Virus record (IMG/VR): IMGVR_UViG_3300021959_000081
Span: 1 to 46,394 of that record
Direction: 5' to 3' (one strand)
DNA length: 46,394 nt
Origin: a virus
Below the pieces are notes generated by a model. The model ran no database searches. It was not told the DNA's origin and saw nothing but the letters and a program-made list of their open reading frames with translations. The position numbers were made by a program, and so were the translations under genes. This document shows positions 14,993-23,327 of the stretch, piece after piece; within the stretch, counting starts at the first letter, position 1; each line of letters opens with the position of its first letter.

Positions 14993-15487
14993 ATGGCTAC
15001 TGTTACTACCCTAGCTTCGTCCGCCCGTAACCCAGGTGCGCGCGGACGTAGCCCATACTATGTTCAGAATGAAATTGATTTTGCAGCCGCTGTTACCGCT
15101 AAAGGTACCGCTCTTGCTTCTTCCGATATCATTCAGGCAATTACTGTTCCAGCCAATACTATGATTATGGCCGCAGGTTTTGAAGTTACTGCTGTTCATG
15201 CAGGTACTTCAACAGACTGTGCTCTTGATCTTGGTGTTACTGGCGGTGACGTAGACGCATTTGTTGATGGCTTTGACTTTGACGCTGCGTCTGCTGGCGA
15301 CTATGCTACACCTGTTTCTCCAGGTGCCGCCATTGTTGCTGGTACTGCTGACACGCTAGATGTTTTAATTGCCGCACAGACAGGCACAACTACAGCGGGT
15401 AAAATCCGTGTGTTTGCTTGGCTATCAAATGTTGACGACATTGGTTCTCTTAGTGCCGATGAAGTTGATCGCGATACGCTTGCATAA
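14993..15487 (+). CDS. Capsid-associated structural protein (164 aa)
   Basis: A strong AAGGAGG site precedes the ATG, and the gene follows the capsid gene by 12 bases. The protein is Ala/Thr/Asp-rich and probably all-beta, with alternating hydrophobic strands (IIQAITVPANTMIMAAGFEV; GKIRVFAWLSNVDD). Its place and abundance signals suggest a capsid decoration or head fibre protein. No specific family is recognised. Confidence 0.6.
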   Translation: MATVTTLASSARNPGARGRSPYYVQNEIDFAAAVTAKGTALASSDIIQAITVPANTMIMAAGFEVTAVHAGTSTDCALDLGVTGGDVDAFVDGFDFDAASAGDYATPVSPGAAIVAGTADTLDVLIAAQTGTTTAGKIRVFAWLSNVDDIGSLSADEVDRDTLA

Positions 15488-15496
15488 CTATGTATT

Positions 15497-15522
15497 GGGG
15501 TGGGGTTTAATTGCCCCACTCC
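15497..15522 (+). terminator. GC-rich stem-loop after capsid genes
   Basis: GGGGTGGGG (15497-15505) pairs with CCCCACTCC (15514-15522) through nine pairs, one of them G-U, with an 8-base loop. The T-rich part directly after is weak (TTTACTACTG), but nine Ts follow at 15538-15546 just before the next ATG. It probably acts as a partial terminator or mRNA stabiliser that lowers expression after the capsid genes. Confidence 0.55.
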
Positions 15523-15546
15523 TTTACTACTGTGGAATTTTTTTTT

Positions 15547-16263
15547 ATGGCAACTACATTTTTAACTTTAGTAAATGAAACGCTTCGTCGTTTAAACGAA
15601 GTTGAAATTGCAGCAGTAGATTTTTCTGCTGCTATTGGCTTTAGAGCACAAGTTAAGGATGCTGTAAATTCTGCCTTACACGAAATTTCACAACGGGAAT
15701 ACTTTTTTCCTTTTAATCATACTACCGGTTCTTTAACATTAGTGTCTGGAACTAAAACGTATAGTTTAGCTGCTGATGTTAAGATTGTTGATTGGAATAC
15801 TTTTAGAATTAACTATGATGCTGGTTTAAGTTTCGACGCTAAAAAACTAATGCAGATAAATTACAATACATATTTAACTAGATATTTTGAAAGAGATAGC
15901 ACGGCAACCAGTAGCGACTATGCAGCGCCACTTTACGTTTATAGAACTCCTGATAATTTAGCAGGATTTACGCCAGTACCTAACGGTGCGTATTCTGTTT
16001 CTTACGATTACTATGCATACAATACTGATCTTGCTGCAAGTACAGATACAATGACAGTCCCTGACGCATTTAAACATGTGGTTATTGATGGCGCAGTGTA
16101 CCATGCATATATGTTTCGAGATAATTCACAGCAAGCCGCTCTTGCAAAACAAAAATTTGATTTTGGTGTAGACCACATGCGATCTATTTTAATTAATCGT
16201 TATACGGAAGTTAGAGATACGCGAGTTGGACGTTTGCTTAATACACCTCCGGGTAATATTTAA
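15547..16263 (+). CDS. Tail tubular protein A-like adaptor (238 aa)
   Basis: Connects portal to tail hub in short-tailed phages. The N-terminal LTLVNETLRRLNEVEI and VKDAVNSALHEISQREYFFPF are typical of the gp11-like adaptor family, followed by a beta-rich middle and a helical C-terminus (HVVIDGAVYHAYMFRDNSQQAALAKQKFDFGV). I used the ATG at 15547; the frame is open 12 codons upstream but that part falls in the stem-loop. A run of nine Ts lies right before the start. Confidence 0.75.
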   Translation: MATTFLTLVNETLRRLNEVEIAAVDFSAAIGFRAQVKDAVNSALHEISQREYFFPFNHTTGSLTLVSGTKTYSLAADVKIVDWNTFRINYDAGLSFDAKKLMQINYNTYLTRYFERDSTATSSDYAAPLYVYRTPDNLAGFTPVPNGAYSVSYDYYAYNTDLAASTDTMTVPDAFKHVVIDGAVYHAYMFRDNSQQAALAKQKFDFGVDHMRSILINRYTEVRDTRVGRLLNTPPGNI

Positions 16264-18374
16264 TGGCAGACGGTTACAGAGATTCTACCTTTTTATCAAG
16301 AGGTGGGTTATTTACAAACGAAGATGCATTATTTTTAGCAAACCAAAATCCTGGTGCAGCTACTAGACTACTTAACTTTGAAGTATCGCAATTTGGTGGG
16401 TATCGTCGCATTAATGGTTACGAATATTACGATGCAACGTATCCAACTGTTCCTGGTTTAGGTAAGGTTTTAGGTGTCTGGATTCATGATGACACTGTAT
16501 ATGCTGCCAGACGTAACAGCGGGGACGCTACCGGAAGTTTAGGAACTAATCCATTTTCAGTAACAGAAGACAGTCCAACGGTTACTGTAACGCACACATC
16601 ACACGGTTTAAGTGTTGGTGCATTTGTTACGTTTTCTAACGCAAGTGTTTTTGCTGGCATTAATGTAAACAATGAATATGTAGTAGCTAGTGTAGTTAAT
16701 GCAAATACATATACTTTTACCCACACAGCAAACGCAGACTCTACTACTTCCGGCGGTGGCGCTTCTGTATCTTACTCTTACAGCTATTACTATTCAGTTT
16801 ATAAATTTACTGCTGGAGTAGGTTGGGGGAGTGATATTACACCTGGTACTCGCTCTGCAATTGGTATTAATAAACTTCGCACTACAGAACATAGTTTTAC
16901 AGGTTCAGAAGTTCATATTGTTACAGATGGTGTGAATCGTCCCTTTCGACATGGCGGATCTACATATATCGAAATATATGATCGACAAGGGACGGCAGAT
17001 ACTGATACAGAAGATCAACTGTCAAATATTTTTGATACTAATAATGGCGATGCTACAGTAAATGTTACTCATGTGGGTCACGGTCTTGCCGTAGGTGACA
17101 CTGTACGATTTAGTAACATCGATGTAAATTTAGGAGATGAAGACGCCAATAATAAAGACTACACTGTTACCGTAATCGTGGATGACGATAACTACGAGTT
17201 TGAATTAAGTTCTGCATCTACCCAACCAACTCAAAACAATGTCGGCGGTACAGCTATTAATTTCTTTTATACATTTTCAAGTTTAAAAGACTTAGTAGGA
17301 GCTAAATATAATACAGACTTTAGAAACCACATATTTTTTGCTGGGATGTCTGATAATCCAAACTTTTTAGTTTTTAGTTCTCCAAATACAGATTTAAATT
17401 ATCAACCAGCAACTGGCGCTGGTGTTATTAACGTAGGTTTTACAATTACAGGAATTAAAAAATTCAGAGACAATTTATATGTTTTTGGATCTGATAGAAT
17501 TAAACGACTTGTTGGTAATAACTCTTCTGATTTTATTTTACAAGAAGTAACTAATAACATCGGTTGTATCGCTCCTGATAGTATTATAGAAATCGGTGGT
17601 GATATTTTATTCTTGGCGTCTGATGGTATCAGACCTATTCAGGGTACAGCGCGTATCGGTGATATTGAATTAGAGACTGTATCAAAACCGATTCAACAAT
17701 TACTTAGAACATTAACAACTACTAATGATCTAGATAGTATGTGTTCGGTTGTTGTCCGTAATAAAACGCAATTTAGATATTTTTTCCCAGTAACAGCTAC
17801 CACAAATAGTGAAGGTTTAATTGGTGGATTAAGATTCTCTGGGCAAAGGTCGTGGGAGTTTGGGCAGCTTTTAGGTATTCAGGCTTCTGTTGCTGCTAGT
17901 GGGCTTATTAATAATATTGAAGTTGTTGTACACGGAGATTTATCAGGTAACATTTTTAAACAAGAATCCGGTAATACTTTTAATGGCAGTGAAGTTATTG
18001 CTCTATATGCAACTCCATTTATATACTTTGAAAGTACGGAAAGAAGAAAAACATTTCACCACTTATCTATATTTACTAGGCCAGAAGGACAGTCAACAAT
18101 TAATTTAGGTATTGCTTTTGATTGGGATAATCCAAATATTCCTGTTCCAACAACGTATCCGTTGGAAACAGCAGATGCTGTGTTAAGGTATACAACAACT
18201 GAAGGCACATATGATTCTTCATTTACTTTTGGCGGTTCATCTAGCCCAATATTAGAAACAAATTTACAAGGATCGGGAAGAGCTATCTCACTTATTATCA
18301 CGTCTACGGGGACACAAGCTCCTTATAGTATCAGTGGATACTCTATAACTTATCAAGAAAATGGATATCGATAA
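16263..18374 (+). CDS. Tail tubular protein B-like hub/nozzle with two inserted domains (703 aa)
   Basis: Forms the tail nozzle in short-tailed phages. The N-terminus (LSRGGLFTNEDALFLANQNPG ... NFEVSQFGGYRRINGYE) and the centre (FRDNLYVFGSDRIKRLVG, GCIAPDSIIEIGGDILFLASDGIRPI) show the beta-propeller style repeats of this family. Two similar beta-rich segments interrupt it at about 96-167 and 256-332, each with T-V-x-V-T-H-x2-H-G-L-x-V-G and a closing YTF or YEF strand. They look like duplicated inserted domains exposed on the tail. It starts on the last base of the previous stop. Confidence 0.75.
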   Translation: MADGYRDSTFLSRGGLFTNEDALFLANQNPGAATRLLNFEVSQFGGYRRINGYEYYDATYPTVPGLGKVLGVWIHDDTVYAARRNSGDATGSLGTNPFSVTEDSPTVTVTHTSHGLSVGAFVTFSNASVFAGINVNNEYVVASVVNANTYTFTHTANADSTTSGGGASVSYSYSYYYSVYKFTAGVGWGSDITPGTRSAIGINKLRTTEHSFTGSEVHIVTDGVNRPFRHGGSTYIEIYDRQGTADTDTEDQLSNIFDTNNGDATVNVTHVGHGLAVGDTVRFSNIDVNLGDEDANNKDYTVTVIVDDDNYEFELSSASTQPTQNNVGGTAINFFYTFSSLKDLVGAKYNTDFRNHIFFAGMSDNPNFLVFSSPNTDLNYQPATGAGVINVGFTITGIKKFRDNLYVFGSDRIKRLVGNNSSDFILQEVTNNIGCIAPDSIIEIGGDILFLASDGIRPIQGTARIGDIELETVSKPIQQLLRTLTTTNDLDSMCSVVVRNKTQFRYFFPVTATTNSEGLIGGLRFSGQRSWEFGQLLGIQASVAASGLINNIEVVVHGDLSGNIFKQESGNTFNGSEVIALYATPFIYFESTERRKTFHHLSIFTRPEGQSTINLGIAFDWDNPNIPVPTTYPLETADAVLRYTTTEGTYDSSFTFGGSSSPILETNLQGSGRAISLIITSTGTQAPYSISGYSITYQENGYR

Positions 18375-20848
18375 TGGCAGGATACACTAGACAGTCTTCA
18401 GCTTCTATTCTAAGTGGCGAAATTGTTTCTGCTTCGCCTATTAACGCAGAGTACAACCAAATTGAATCCGCTTTTAATGCAAGCACAGGACATAAACACG
18501 ACGGCACTACGGCAGAAGGTCCACCCATTGATCGTATCGCAGACGCAGATCAAAACAATAAAGTATTAATTGATACTTCTAATAACCATATTGAATTTTA
18601 TGTTGATACCGGCGCGTCAACTGAACAAGTTCGTATCCAAGATGGTGCTATTGTTCCTGTTACAGACAATGATATTGATCTTGGTACAAGTTCTCTAGAA
18701 TTTAAGGATCTGTACATTGGCGGCACTGCTAATATTGATACACTAGATACCTCTTTTATTGTTGTCGATGCAGGTACTGCTGGCGCTCCTTCAATTACAA
18801 CAACCGGTGATACAGACAACGGTTTGTTCTTTAACGCTGCAAACCAGATGTCTTATACTTCTGGTGGTACAGCGCAAGTAACTTTTAAAGACGGTTCCGT
18901 TGTCCCTGTAACTGATGATGATATTGACTTAGGTGCATCAGGAGCAGAGTTTAAAGATCTGTATATCGACGGCACTGCTAACATTGACAGTTTAGTTGCG
19001 GATACTGCTGATATTAACGGTGGAACTATTGATGCTACCGTTATCGGTGGTACAACTGCTGCTGCTGGTACCTTTACAAATATGTCGGCAACGGGAACCT
19101 CCACAATCGTTGCCGGTACTATAAATAATACAGTAATCGGTGGTACAACTGCTGCTGCTGGTACTTTTACTACGGTTAACGCTACCACCGTAACCGGTAC
19201 AACAGTTACTGACGGAACTGCTAGTTTTTCATCGGGTGCTTTAACCGGCGCAACAACTGGATCATTTAGCAGCAACGTAACTGTTGGAGGAAATTTAACT
19301 GTTAATGGCACCACCACAACAGTTAATAGCACAACCGTAACTGTCGATGATCCTATCTTTACTGTAGGCGGTGACACTCCTCCTGGTGCAGACGATAATA
19401 AAGATCGAGGAATTGAATTTAGGTGGCATAACGGTTCTGCTGCTAAAACAGGTTTCTTTGGTTTTGATGACTCAACCGGATACTTTACTTTTATTCCTGA
19501 CGGTACTAATACTAGTGAGGTATACTCAGGAACACCCGGAACTTTAGAAGCTGGTGGTGTTCGTTTAAGCGGTACAACCCAGACTGTTGCTTATGTTCCT
19601 TCAAGTGTGTCGATTACCGGTGGAAGCATCACTGGTATTACAGATTTAGCTGTAGCTGACGGTGGTACTGGAGCTTCAACTGCTTCTGATGCTCGTACTA
19701 ATTTAGGTGTAGCTATTGGTTCTGACGTTCAGGCGTATGATGCTGGACTATTATCTATCGCGGGTTTAACTACCGCTGCTAACAAAATGATCTATACTAC
19801 TGCATCAGACACATACGCAGTAACAGATCTTACATCAGCCGGTCGTGCTTTGATTGACGACGCAGATGCTTCAGCCCAACGTACTACTCTTGGTTTAGGT
19901 ACAATTGCAACCCAAGATGCAAATAATGTTAATATTACCGGAGGTACTATTACCGGTATCACAAGTTTTGCGTTAGGTAGTTCAGTTAAGTTTGAACTTG
20001 ATACAACAACGACTGATGCAGATCCGGGTTCTGGTAAGTTCCGTTTTAATAATACCAACCAGAATACTGCAACTGAACTATACATTGATGATCTTGATGA
20101 TGCAGGAACCAATATTGAAACTTGGATTCAAGGGTTTAGCCTTAGCACATCCGTGGCTACTAAAGGTTTGTTGTATATTCGTGAAGAACAGGTTCCCAAT
20201 AACTTCTTAGCATTTAAGGTAACAGCAGTTAGTAATGAAACCGGTTACACAAAACTAACAGTTTCTAATGTAGCTTCTAGTGCTACGAGTCCGTTTGCAA
20301 ATACCGATAAACTTTTGGTAGCTTATAGTTTAACTGGTGATAAAGGTGATGCAGGAGATATTACAGGTCCGGTAAGTAGCACCGATAATGCTATCGCTCG
20401 ATGGGACGGTACTTCGGGTAACTTAATTCAGGATTCCTCTGTACTTATTGCAGACGACGGTACTCTCTCCGCGACGCAATCGGTCGACTCCGGTGTCACG
20501 TTCCTTACGCAAACCAACAATGGCACCGCTAGTGGCTCAGGACTAAAAATTACAGCACAGAGCGGGGCATACGTTGGAAAATTCGATATCGCTGCTGCGG
20601 GAGCACTTGCACAGATTGGATCAGAAACCAATCATCCGTTAACCATTCTAACAAATAACACAGAACGTATGCGTATCGACAGCAGCGGAAATGTCGGCAT
20701 CGGACGCACCCCAACAACCAACAAATTAGAAGTAGCTGGCACGATTGAATCAACTTCAGGCGGGTTTAAGTTCCCGGATGCTACCACACAAACTAGCGCA
20801 GGAGTTTCTACAGGTAAGGTTATCGCAATGGCGATTGTTTTTGGTTAA
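18374..20848 (+). CDS. Tail fibre protein (824 aa)
   Basis: Probably trimeric fibre for host contact. The start (GYTRQSSASILSGEIVSASPINAEYNQIESAFNASTGHKHDG) is the usual N-terminal attachment domain in marine phages. Repeated units follow: VPVTDxDIDLGxSxxEFKDLYIxGTANID twice, then IGGTTAAAGTFT twice and many Thr/Gly beta repeats. A DGTSGNLIQDSSVLI segment and a NVGIGRTPTTNKLEVAGTI segment near the end are common in fibre shafts. It ends in KVIAMAIVFG without an intramolecular chaperone motif that I can see. Confidence 0.82.
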   Translation: MAGYTRQSSASILSGEIVSASPINAEYNQIESAFNASTGHKHDGTTAEGPPIDRIADADQNNKVLIDTSNNHIEFYVDTGASTEQVRIQDGAIVPVTDNDIDLGTSSLEFKDLYIGGTANIDTLDTSFIVVDAGTAGAPSITTTGDTDNGLFFNAANQMSYTSGGTAQVTFKDGSVVPVTDDDIDLGASGAEFKDLYIDGTANIDSLVADTADINGGTIDATVIGGTTAAAGTFTNMSATGTSTIVAGTINNTVIGGTTAAAGTFTTVNATTVTGTTVTDGTASFSSGALTGATTGSFSSNVTVGGNLTVNGTTTTVNSTTVTVDDPIFTVGGDTPPGADDNKDRGIEFRWHNGSAAKTGFFGFDDSTGYFTFIPDGTNTSEVYSGTPGTLEAGGVRLSGTTQTVAYVPSSVSITGGSITGITDLAVADGGTGASTASDARTNLGVAIGSDVQAYDAGLLSIAGLTTAANKMIYTTASDTYAVTDLTSAGRALIDDADASAQRTTLGLGTIATQDANNVNITGGTITGITSFALGSSVKFELDTTTTDADPGSGKFRFNNTNQNTATELYIDDLDDAGTNIETWIQGFSLSTSVATKGLLYIREEQVPNNFLAFKVTAVSNETGYTKLTVSNVASSATSPFANTDKLLVAYSLTGDKGDAGDITGPVSSTDNAIARWDGTSGNLIQDSSVLIADDGTLSATQSVDSGVTFLTQTNNGTASGSGLKITAQSGAYVGKFDIAAAGALAQIGSETNHPLTILTNNTERMRIDSSGNVGIGRTPTTNKLEVAGTIESTSGGFKFPDATTQTSAGVSTGKVIAMAIVFG
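19043..19162 (+). repeat. Direct repeat of 28 bp in tail fibre gene
   Basis: Identical 28-base copies lie at 19043-19070 and 19135-19162, starting ATCGGTGGTACAACTGC. They code for IGGTTAAAGT in both places. Recombination between them would remove 92 bp and shift the frame, so they are likely repeats of the fibre shaft kept by selection. Confidence 0.7.
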
Positions 20849-20873
20849 GAGAAAAATAAAAGGATAATAACTT

Positions 20874-21227
20874 ATGGCAAATCCAAATATTGTCAACGTG
20901 GCTACGATTAACGGCAACACCGCCGTTCAAGCTGTTGGTACTAGCCCTACCGCTATTGTTACAAATTCGGCGGCTTCAGGAAAAGTGTACAAAGTAAATC
21001 TTCTTATCGTAAGCAATATTGATGGAACAAATAACGCGGAAGTTACCGTAGATTTATTTAGGTCAAGTACAGCATATCATATTGCAAAGACGATTATAGT
21101 ACCGGCAGATTCTAGCCTAGACGTATTAAGTAAACCTCTATATCTACTTGAAGATGATCAACTCCGATTGACTGCTAATTTAACAGGTGATTTAGAGGCA
21201 GTGTGTAGCTTTGAAGAGATTAGCTAA
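20874..21227 (+). CDS. Small structural protein after tail fibre (117 aa)
   Basis: An AAGGATAA site precedes the ATG. The sequence is beta-rich (IVNVATINGNTAVQAVGTSPTAIVTN; VYKVNLLIVSNIDGTNNAEVTVDLF; LEDDQLRLTANLTGDLEAVCSFEEIS), as in small jelly-roll-like phage proteins that often follow fibre genes. It may be a fibre tip or head/neck decoration. No named family is certain. The next gene starts on the last base of the stop. Confidence 0.6.
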   Translation: MANPNIVNVATINGNTAVQAVGTSPTAIVTNSAASGKVYKVNLLIVSNIDGTNNAEVTVDLFRSSTAYHIAKTIIVPADSSLDVLSKPLYLLEDDQLRLTANLTGDLEAVCSFEEIS

Positions 21228-22141
21228 TGTCTAGCAACGGAGGCATCATCGGTCCTATAAACACCCCCACAACATCAGTTGCTTCCGGCATCTGGTCGTT
21301 AGCCGAAGTGCAAGAGGCAGAAGGCAACGGTATATGGCCTTTAATGTCATATGATATTGAATATCTAGTTGTAGGCGGTGCTGGCGGTGGCGGCGGTGGG
21401 TATGGCGGTGCTGGCGGCGGTTCCGGTGGGCTCGTCACGTCAACAGGGTCTTACGCTCCTGGAAGCAGTCTTACTATCACTGTAGGAGGAGGTGGTTCTG
21501 GCGGTGGGACAACCTCCCAAGGGAGCGACGGCACAGGGTCCGTTTTTGATGCTATATCCCGAAACGGTGGCGGGGGTGGCGGCGCATTTCAGACCGTAGG
21601 GAACTCCGTGACCTTGGCAAGCGGTGGCGGCGGCGGAGCCAATAATGGTGGCGGCTCTCGATCTGGCGGGACGGGAACGTATGCTGGTGGCGCTGGAGCA
21701 AACAACACCTCGACCTATTTCGGGGGTGGTGGCGGCGGCGGCTCTAGTGCTAACGGCGCTAATGCTGGCGGGAACGGCATCGGCGGGGCTGGGGGCGCAG
21801 GCACCGCGTCTTCCATAAAGGGATCTGCCAACAATTACGCTGGTGGCGGCGGCGGTGGTGCATCTCACGCGGCTGGCGCGGGTCAAGCTGGCGGTGGTAA
21901 TGGCGGTGTTGGCTCCGGCGCTGGCGCGGCGGCAACAGCCAACACCGGATCAGGCGGTGGCGGCGGCGGCGGAAACTGGTCAGCACAGCTAGGAGCAGGT
22001 GGCAACGGAGGGTCGGGGGTCGTAATTTTACGGATGCTCACCGCTGTCTACAGCGGCACGACGACCGGAAGCCCGACTGTCACAACGGACGGCTCATATA
22101 CCGTGCTGCAATATAATTCGTCTGGGAGCTATACTGCATGA
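21227..22141 (+). CDS. Gly-rich tail adhesin, putative receptor-binding protein (304 aa)
   Basis: After a ~45-residue N-terminal part the protein is dominated by Gly runs (GGGGGG, GGAGG) separated by short polar loops, then a C-terminal beta part (GSGVVILRMLTAVYSG ... GSYTVLQYNSSGSYTA). Such Gly-rich proteins form packed polyglycine II helices in phage tail adhesins and contact the receptor by loops. Its place after the fibre genes supports this. Its DNA is much richer in GC than the neighbours, partly from Gly codons, and part of the following gene shares this, so recent transfer is likely. Confidence 0.7.
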   Translation: MSSNGGIIGPINTPTTSVASGIWSLAEVQEAEGNGIWPLMSYDIEYLVVGGAGGGGGGYGGAGGGSGGLVTSTGSYAPGSSLTITVGGGGSGGGTTSQGSDGTGSVFDAISRNGGGGGGAFQTVGNSVTLASGGGGGANNGGGSRSGGTGTYAGGAGANNTSTYFGGGGGGGSSANGANAGGNGIGGAGGAGTASSIKGSANNYAGGGGGGASHAAGAGQAGGGNGGVGSGAGAAATANTGSGGGGGGGNWSAQLGAGGNGGSGVVILRMLTAVYSGTTTGSPTVTTDGSYTVLQYNSSGSYTA

Positions 22142-22491
22142 GCCATTTCGCGAAAATTGAGAACGATGTCGTCACCCAGGTCATCGTCGCCGAACAGGAG
22201 TTCGTGGACGCTCAGCCCGGCGAGTGGGTGCAGACGAGCTATAACACGCGCGGCGGGGTGCATTACGCGCTCAACAGCGACACGCCGGATGGCGGCGTTG
22301 CCCTGCGAAAAAACTACGCGGGAGTTGGCTACGCTTATGATCGCCAAAGAGACGCCTTTATCCCTCCTCAGCCCTTCCCTTCTTGGACTTTAAATGATGA
22401 AACCTGTCTTTGGAATGCTCCCGTTCCATATCCAGAAGACGGAGAAATTTGGTATTGGAATGAAGATCTACAAAATTGGGTAACTCAATAA
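22138..22491 (+). CDS. Tail-associated protein, mosaic in base composition (117 aa)
   Basis: Overlaps the adhesin stop by 4 bases (ATGA). The pattern FAKIENDVVTQVIVAEQEFVD ... NYAGVGYAYDRQRDAFIPPQPFPSWTLNDETCLWNAPVPYPEDG is a common phage tail-region protein, often beside fibres and possibly a fibre-assembly factor. The first ~190 bases are GC-rich like the adhesin, while the rest is AT-rich like the genome. The change near 22330-22380 falls within the conserved part and looks like a recombination point. Confidence 0.7.
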   Translation: MSHFAKIENDVVTQVIVAEQEFVDAQPGEWVQTSYNTRGGVHYALNSDTPDGGVALRKNYAGVGYAYDRQRDAFIPPQPFPSWTLNDETCLWNAPVPYPEDGEIWYWNEDLQNWVTQ

Positions 22492-22501
22492 AAGTCTCAA
22501 C

Positions 22502-23089
22502 ATGGAACTCTTAATCTTACTTTTATCTCTTCCTCTCTGCATTACATGGGCTTATCGTGGGGGAAGTCTCTATAAACAACAACAATGGGGTTGGTTAGGA
22601 AATACTCGTTGGCTTACTTTATTAGCTACACCTCTATTTATTACTGTAACCTATACAGTTTCAATGTCCGAAAGTTTAACCACGGGTAATATTATAGGAT
22701 TATTATTAGGTTTTATTTCATTCTTTGGTGCTCAAGCAGATGGCTGGGGCCGTCAAATGGATCTAGGAAGGGATAGTAAACCCGATAATGAAACAGGATA
22801 TAAACTTAGAGATTTAATCTGGGAAAAGAAATCATCATTTAGTAGAGATCTAGCTGGTCTATATATGAGGTTTGCTCAGTTTTTAATTCCTGCCTTTTGT
22901 TTTGGTTATGTTAATCCTGTATTATCTTTAAGTTGTATTAGTTTATTTTTATTAGCACCTCTATGTTGGGTAATAGAACATAAACTTTACTATAGCAAAA
23001 ATCAAGTGCCTCCATTTCCTTTTGTAGAAATTTTAATTGGGTGTGTCTTATTTGTCACAGTAGCGTTATCTAGTATGTGGGTAGTATAA
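22502..23089 (+). CDS. Multi-pass membrane protein (195 aa)
   Basis: About five hydrophobic segments: residues 1-17, 35-53, 61-79, 125-155 (probably two) and 175-193. Polar loops contain AQADGWGRQMDLGRDSKPDNETGYKLRDLIWEKK, which faces one side of the membrane. I do not recognise the family. It lies between tail genes and a small holin-like protein, so a role in lysis, entry or membrane change is possible but not shown. Confidence 0.65.
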   Translation: MELLILLLSLPLCITWAYRGGSLYKQQQWGWLGNTRWLTLLATPLFITVTYTVSMSESLTTGNIIGLLLGFISFFGAQADGWGRQMDLGRDSKPDNETGYKLRDLIWEKKSSFSRDLAGLYMRFAQFLIPAFCFGYVNPVLSLSCISLFLLAPLCWVIEHKLYYSKNQVPPFPFVEILIGCVLFVTVALSSMWVV

Positions 23090-23090
23090 T

Positions 23091-23327
23091 ATGGAAATCA
23101 CTCCGGTAGTATTTTGGAACGTCCTTTTAACATTAGTTATAGCTCCAGCCTTGTGGGCATTCAGATCCCTTATAGCAGAGCTCAAACGTATCGATATTCT
23201 TTTAGGACGTACACGGGAAGAGTATGCCACGAAGCACGAATTGCGGGATGACATGACGCGTGTAATGGATGCACTACACAGAGTTGAAGATAAATTAGAT
23301 AAAGTACTAAATAAAGGTGTACATTAA
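23091..23327 (+). CDS. Single-pass membrane protein with coiled coil (78 aa)
   Basis: One N-terminal membrane helix (VFWNVLLTLVIAPALWAF) is followed by a charged region and a coiled coil (MTRVMDALHRVEDKLDKVLNK). Small phage proteins with this layout are common in marine podoviruses and are sometimes called holin-like. It starts one base after the previous stop and ends on the start of the next gene. Confidence 0.65.
   Translation: MEITPVVFWNVLLTLVIAPALWAFRSLIAELKRIDILLGRTREEYATKHELRDDMTRVMDALHRVEDKLDKVLNKGVH

Noticed and set aside
18853-19377. 174-aa leftward frame in the tail fibre gene
   Set aside because: Val/Pro-rich reading of the complementary strand of Thr/Gly repeats; no start signal.
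21440-21886. 148-aa leftward and other frames in the Gly-rich gene
   Set aside because: GC-rich DNA leaves all frames open; products are Ala/Arg/Pro-rich shadows.
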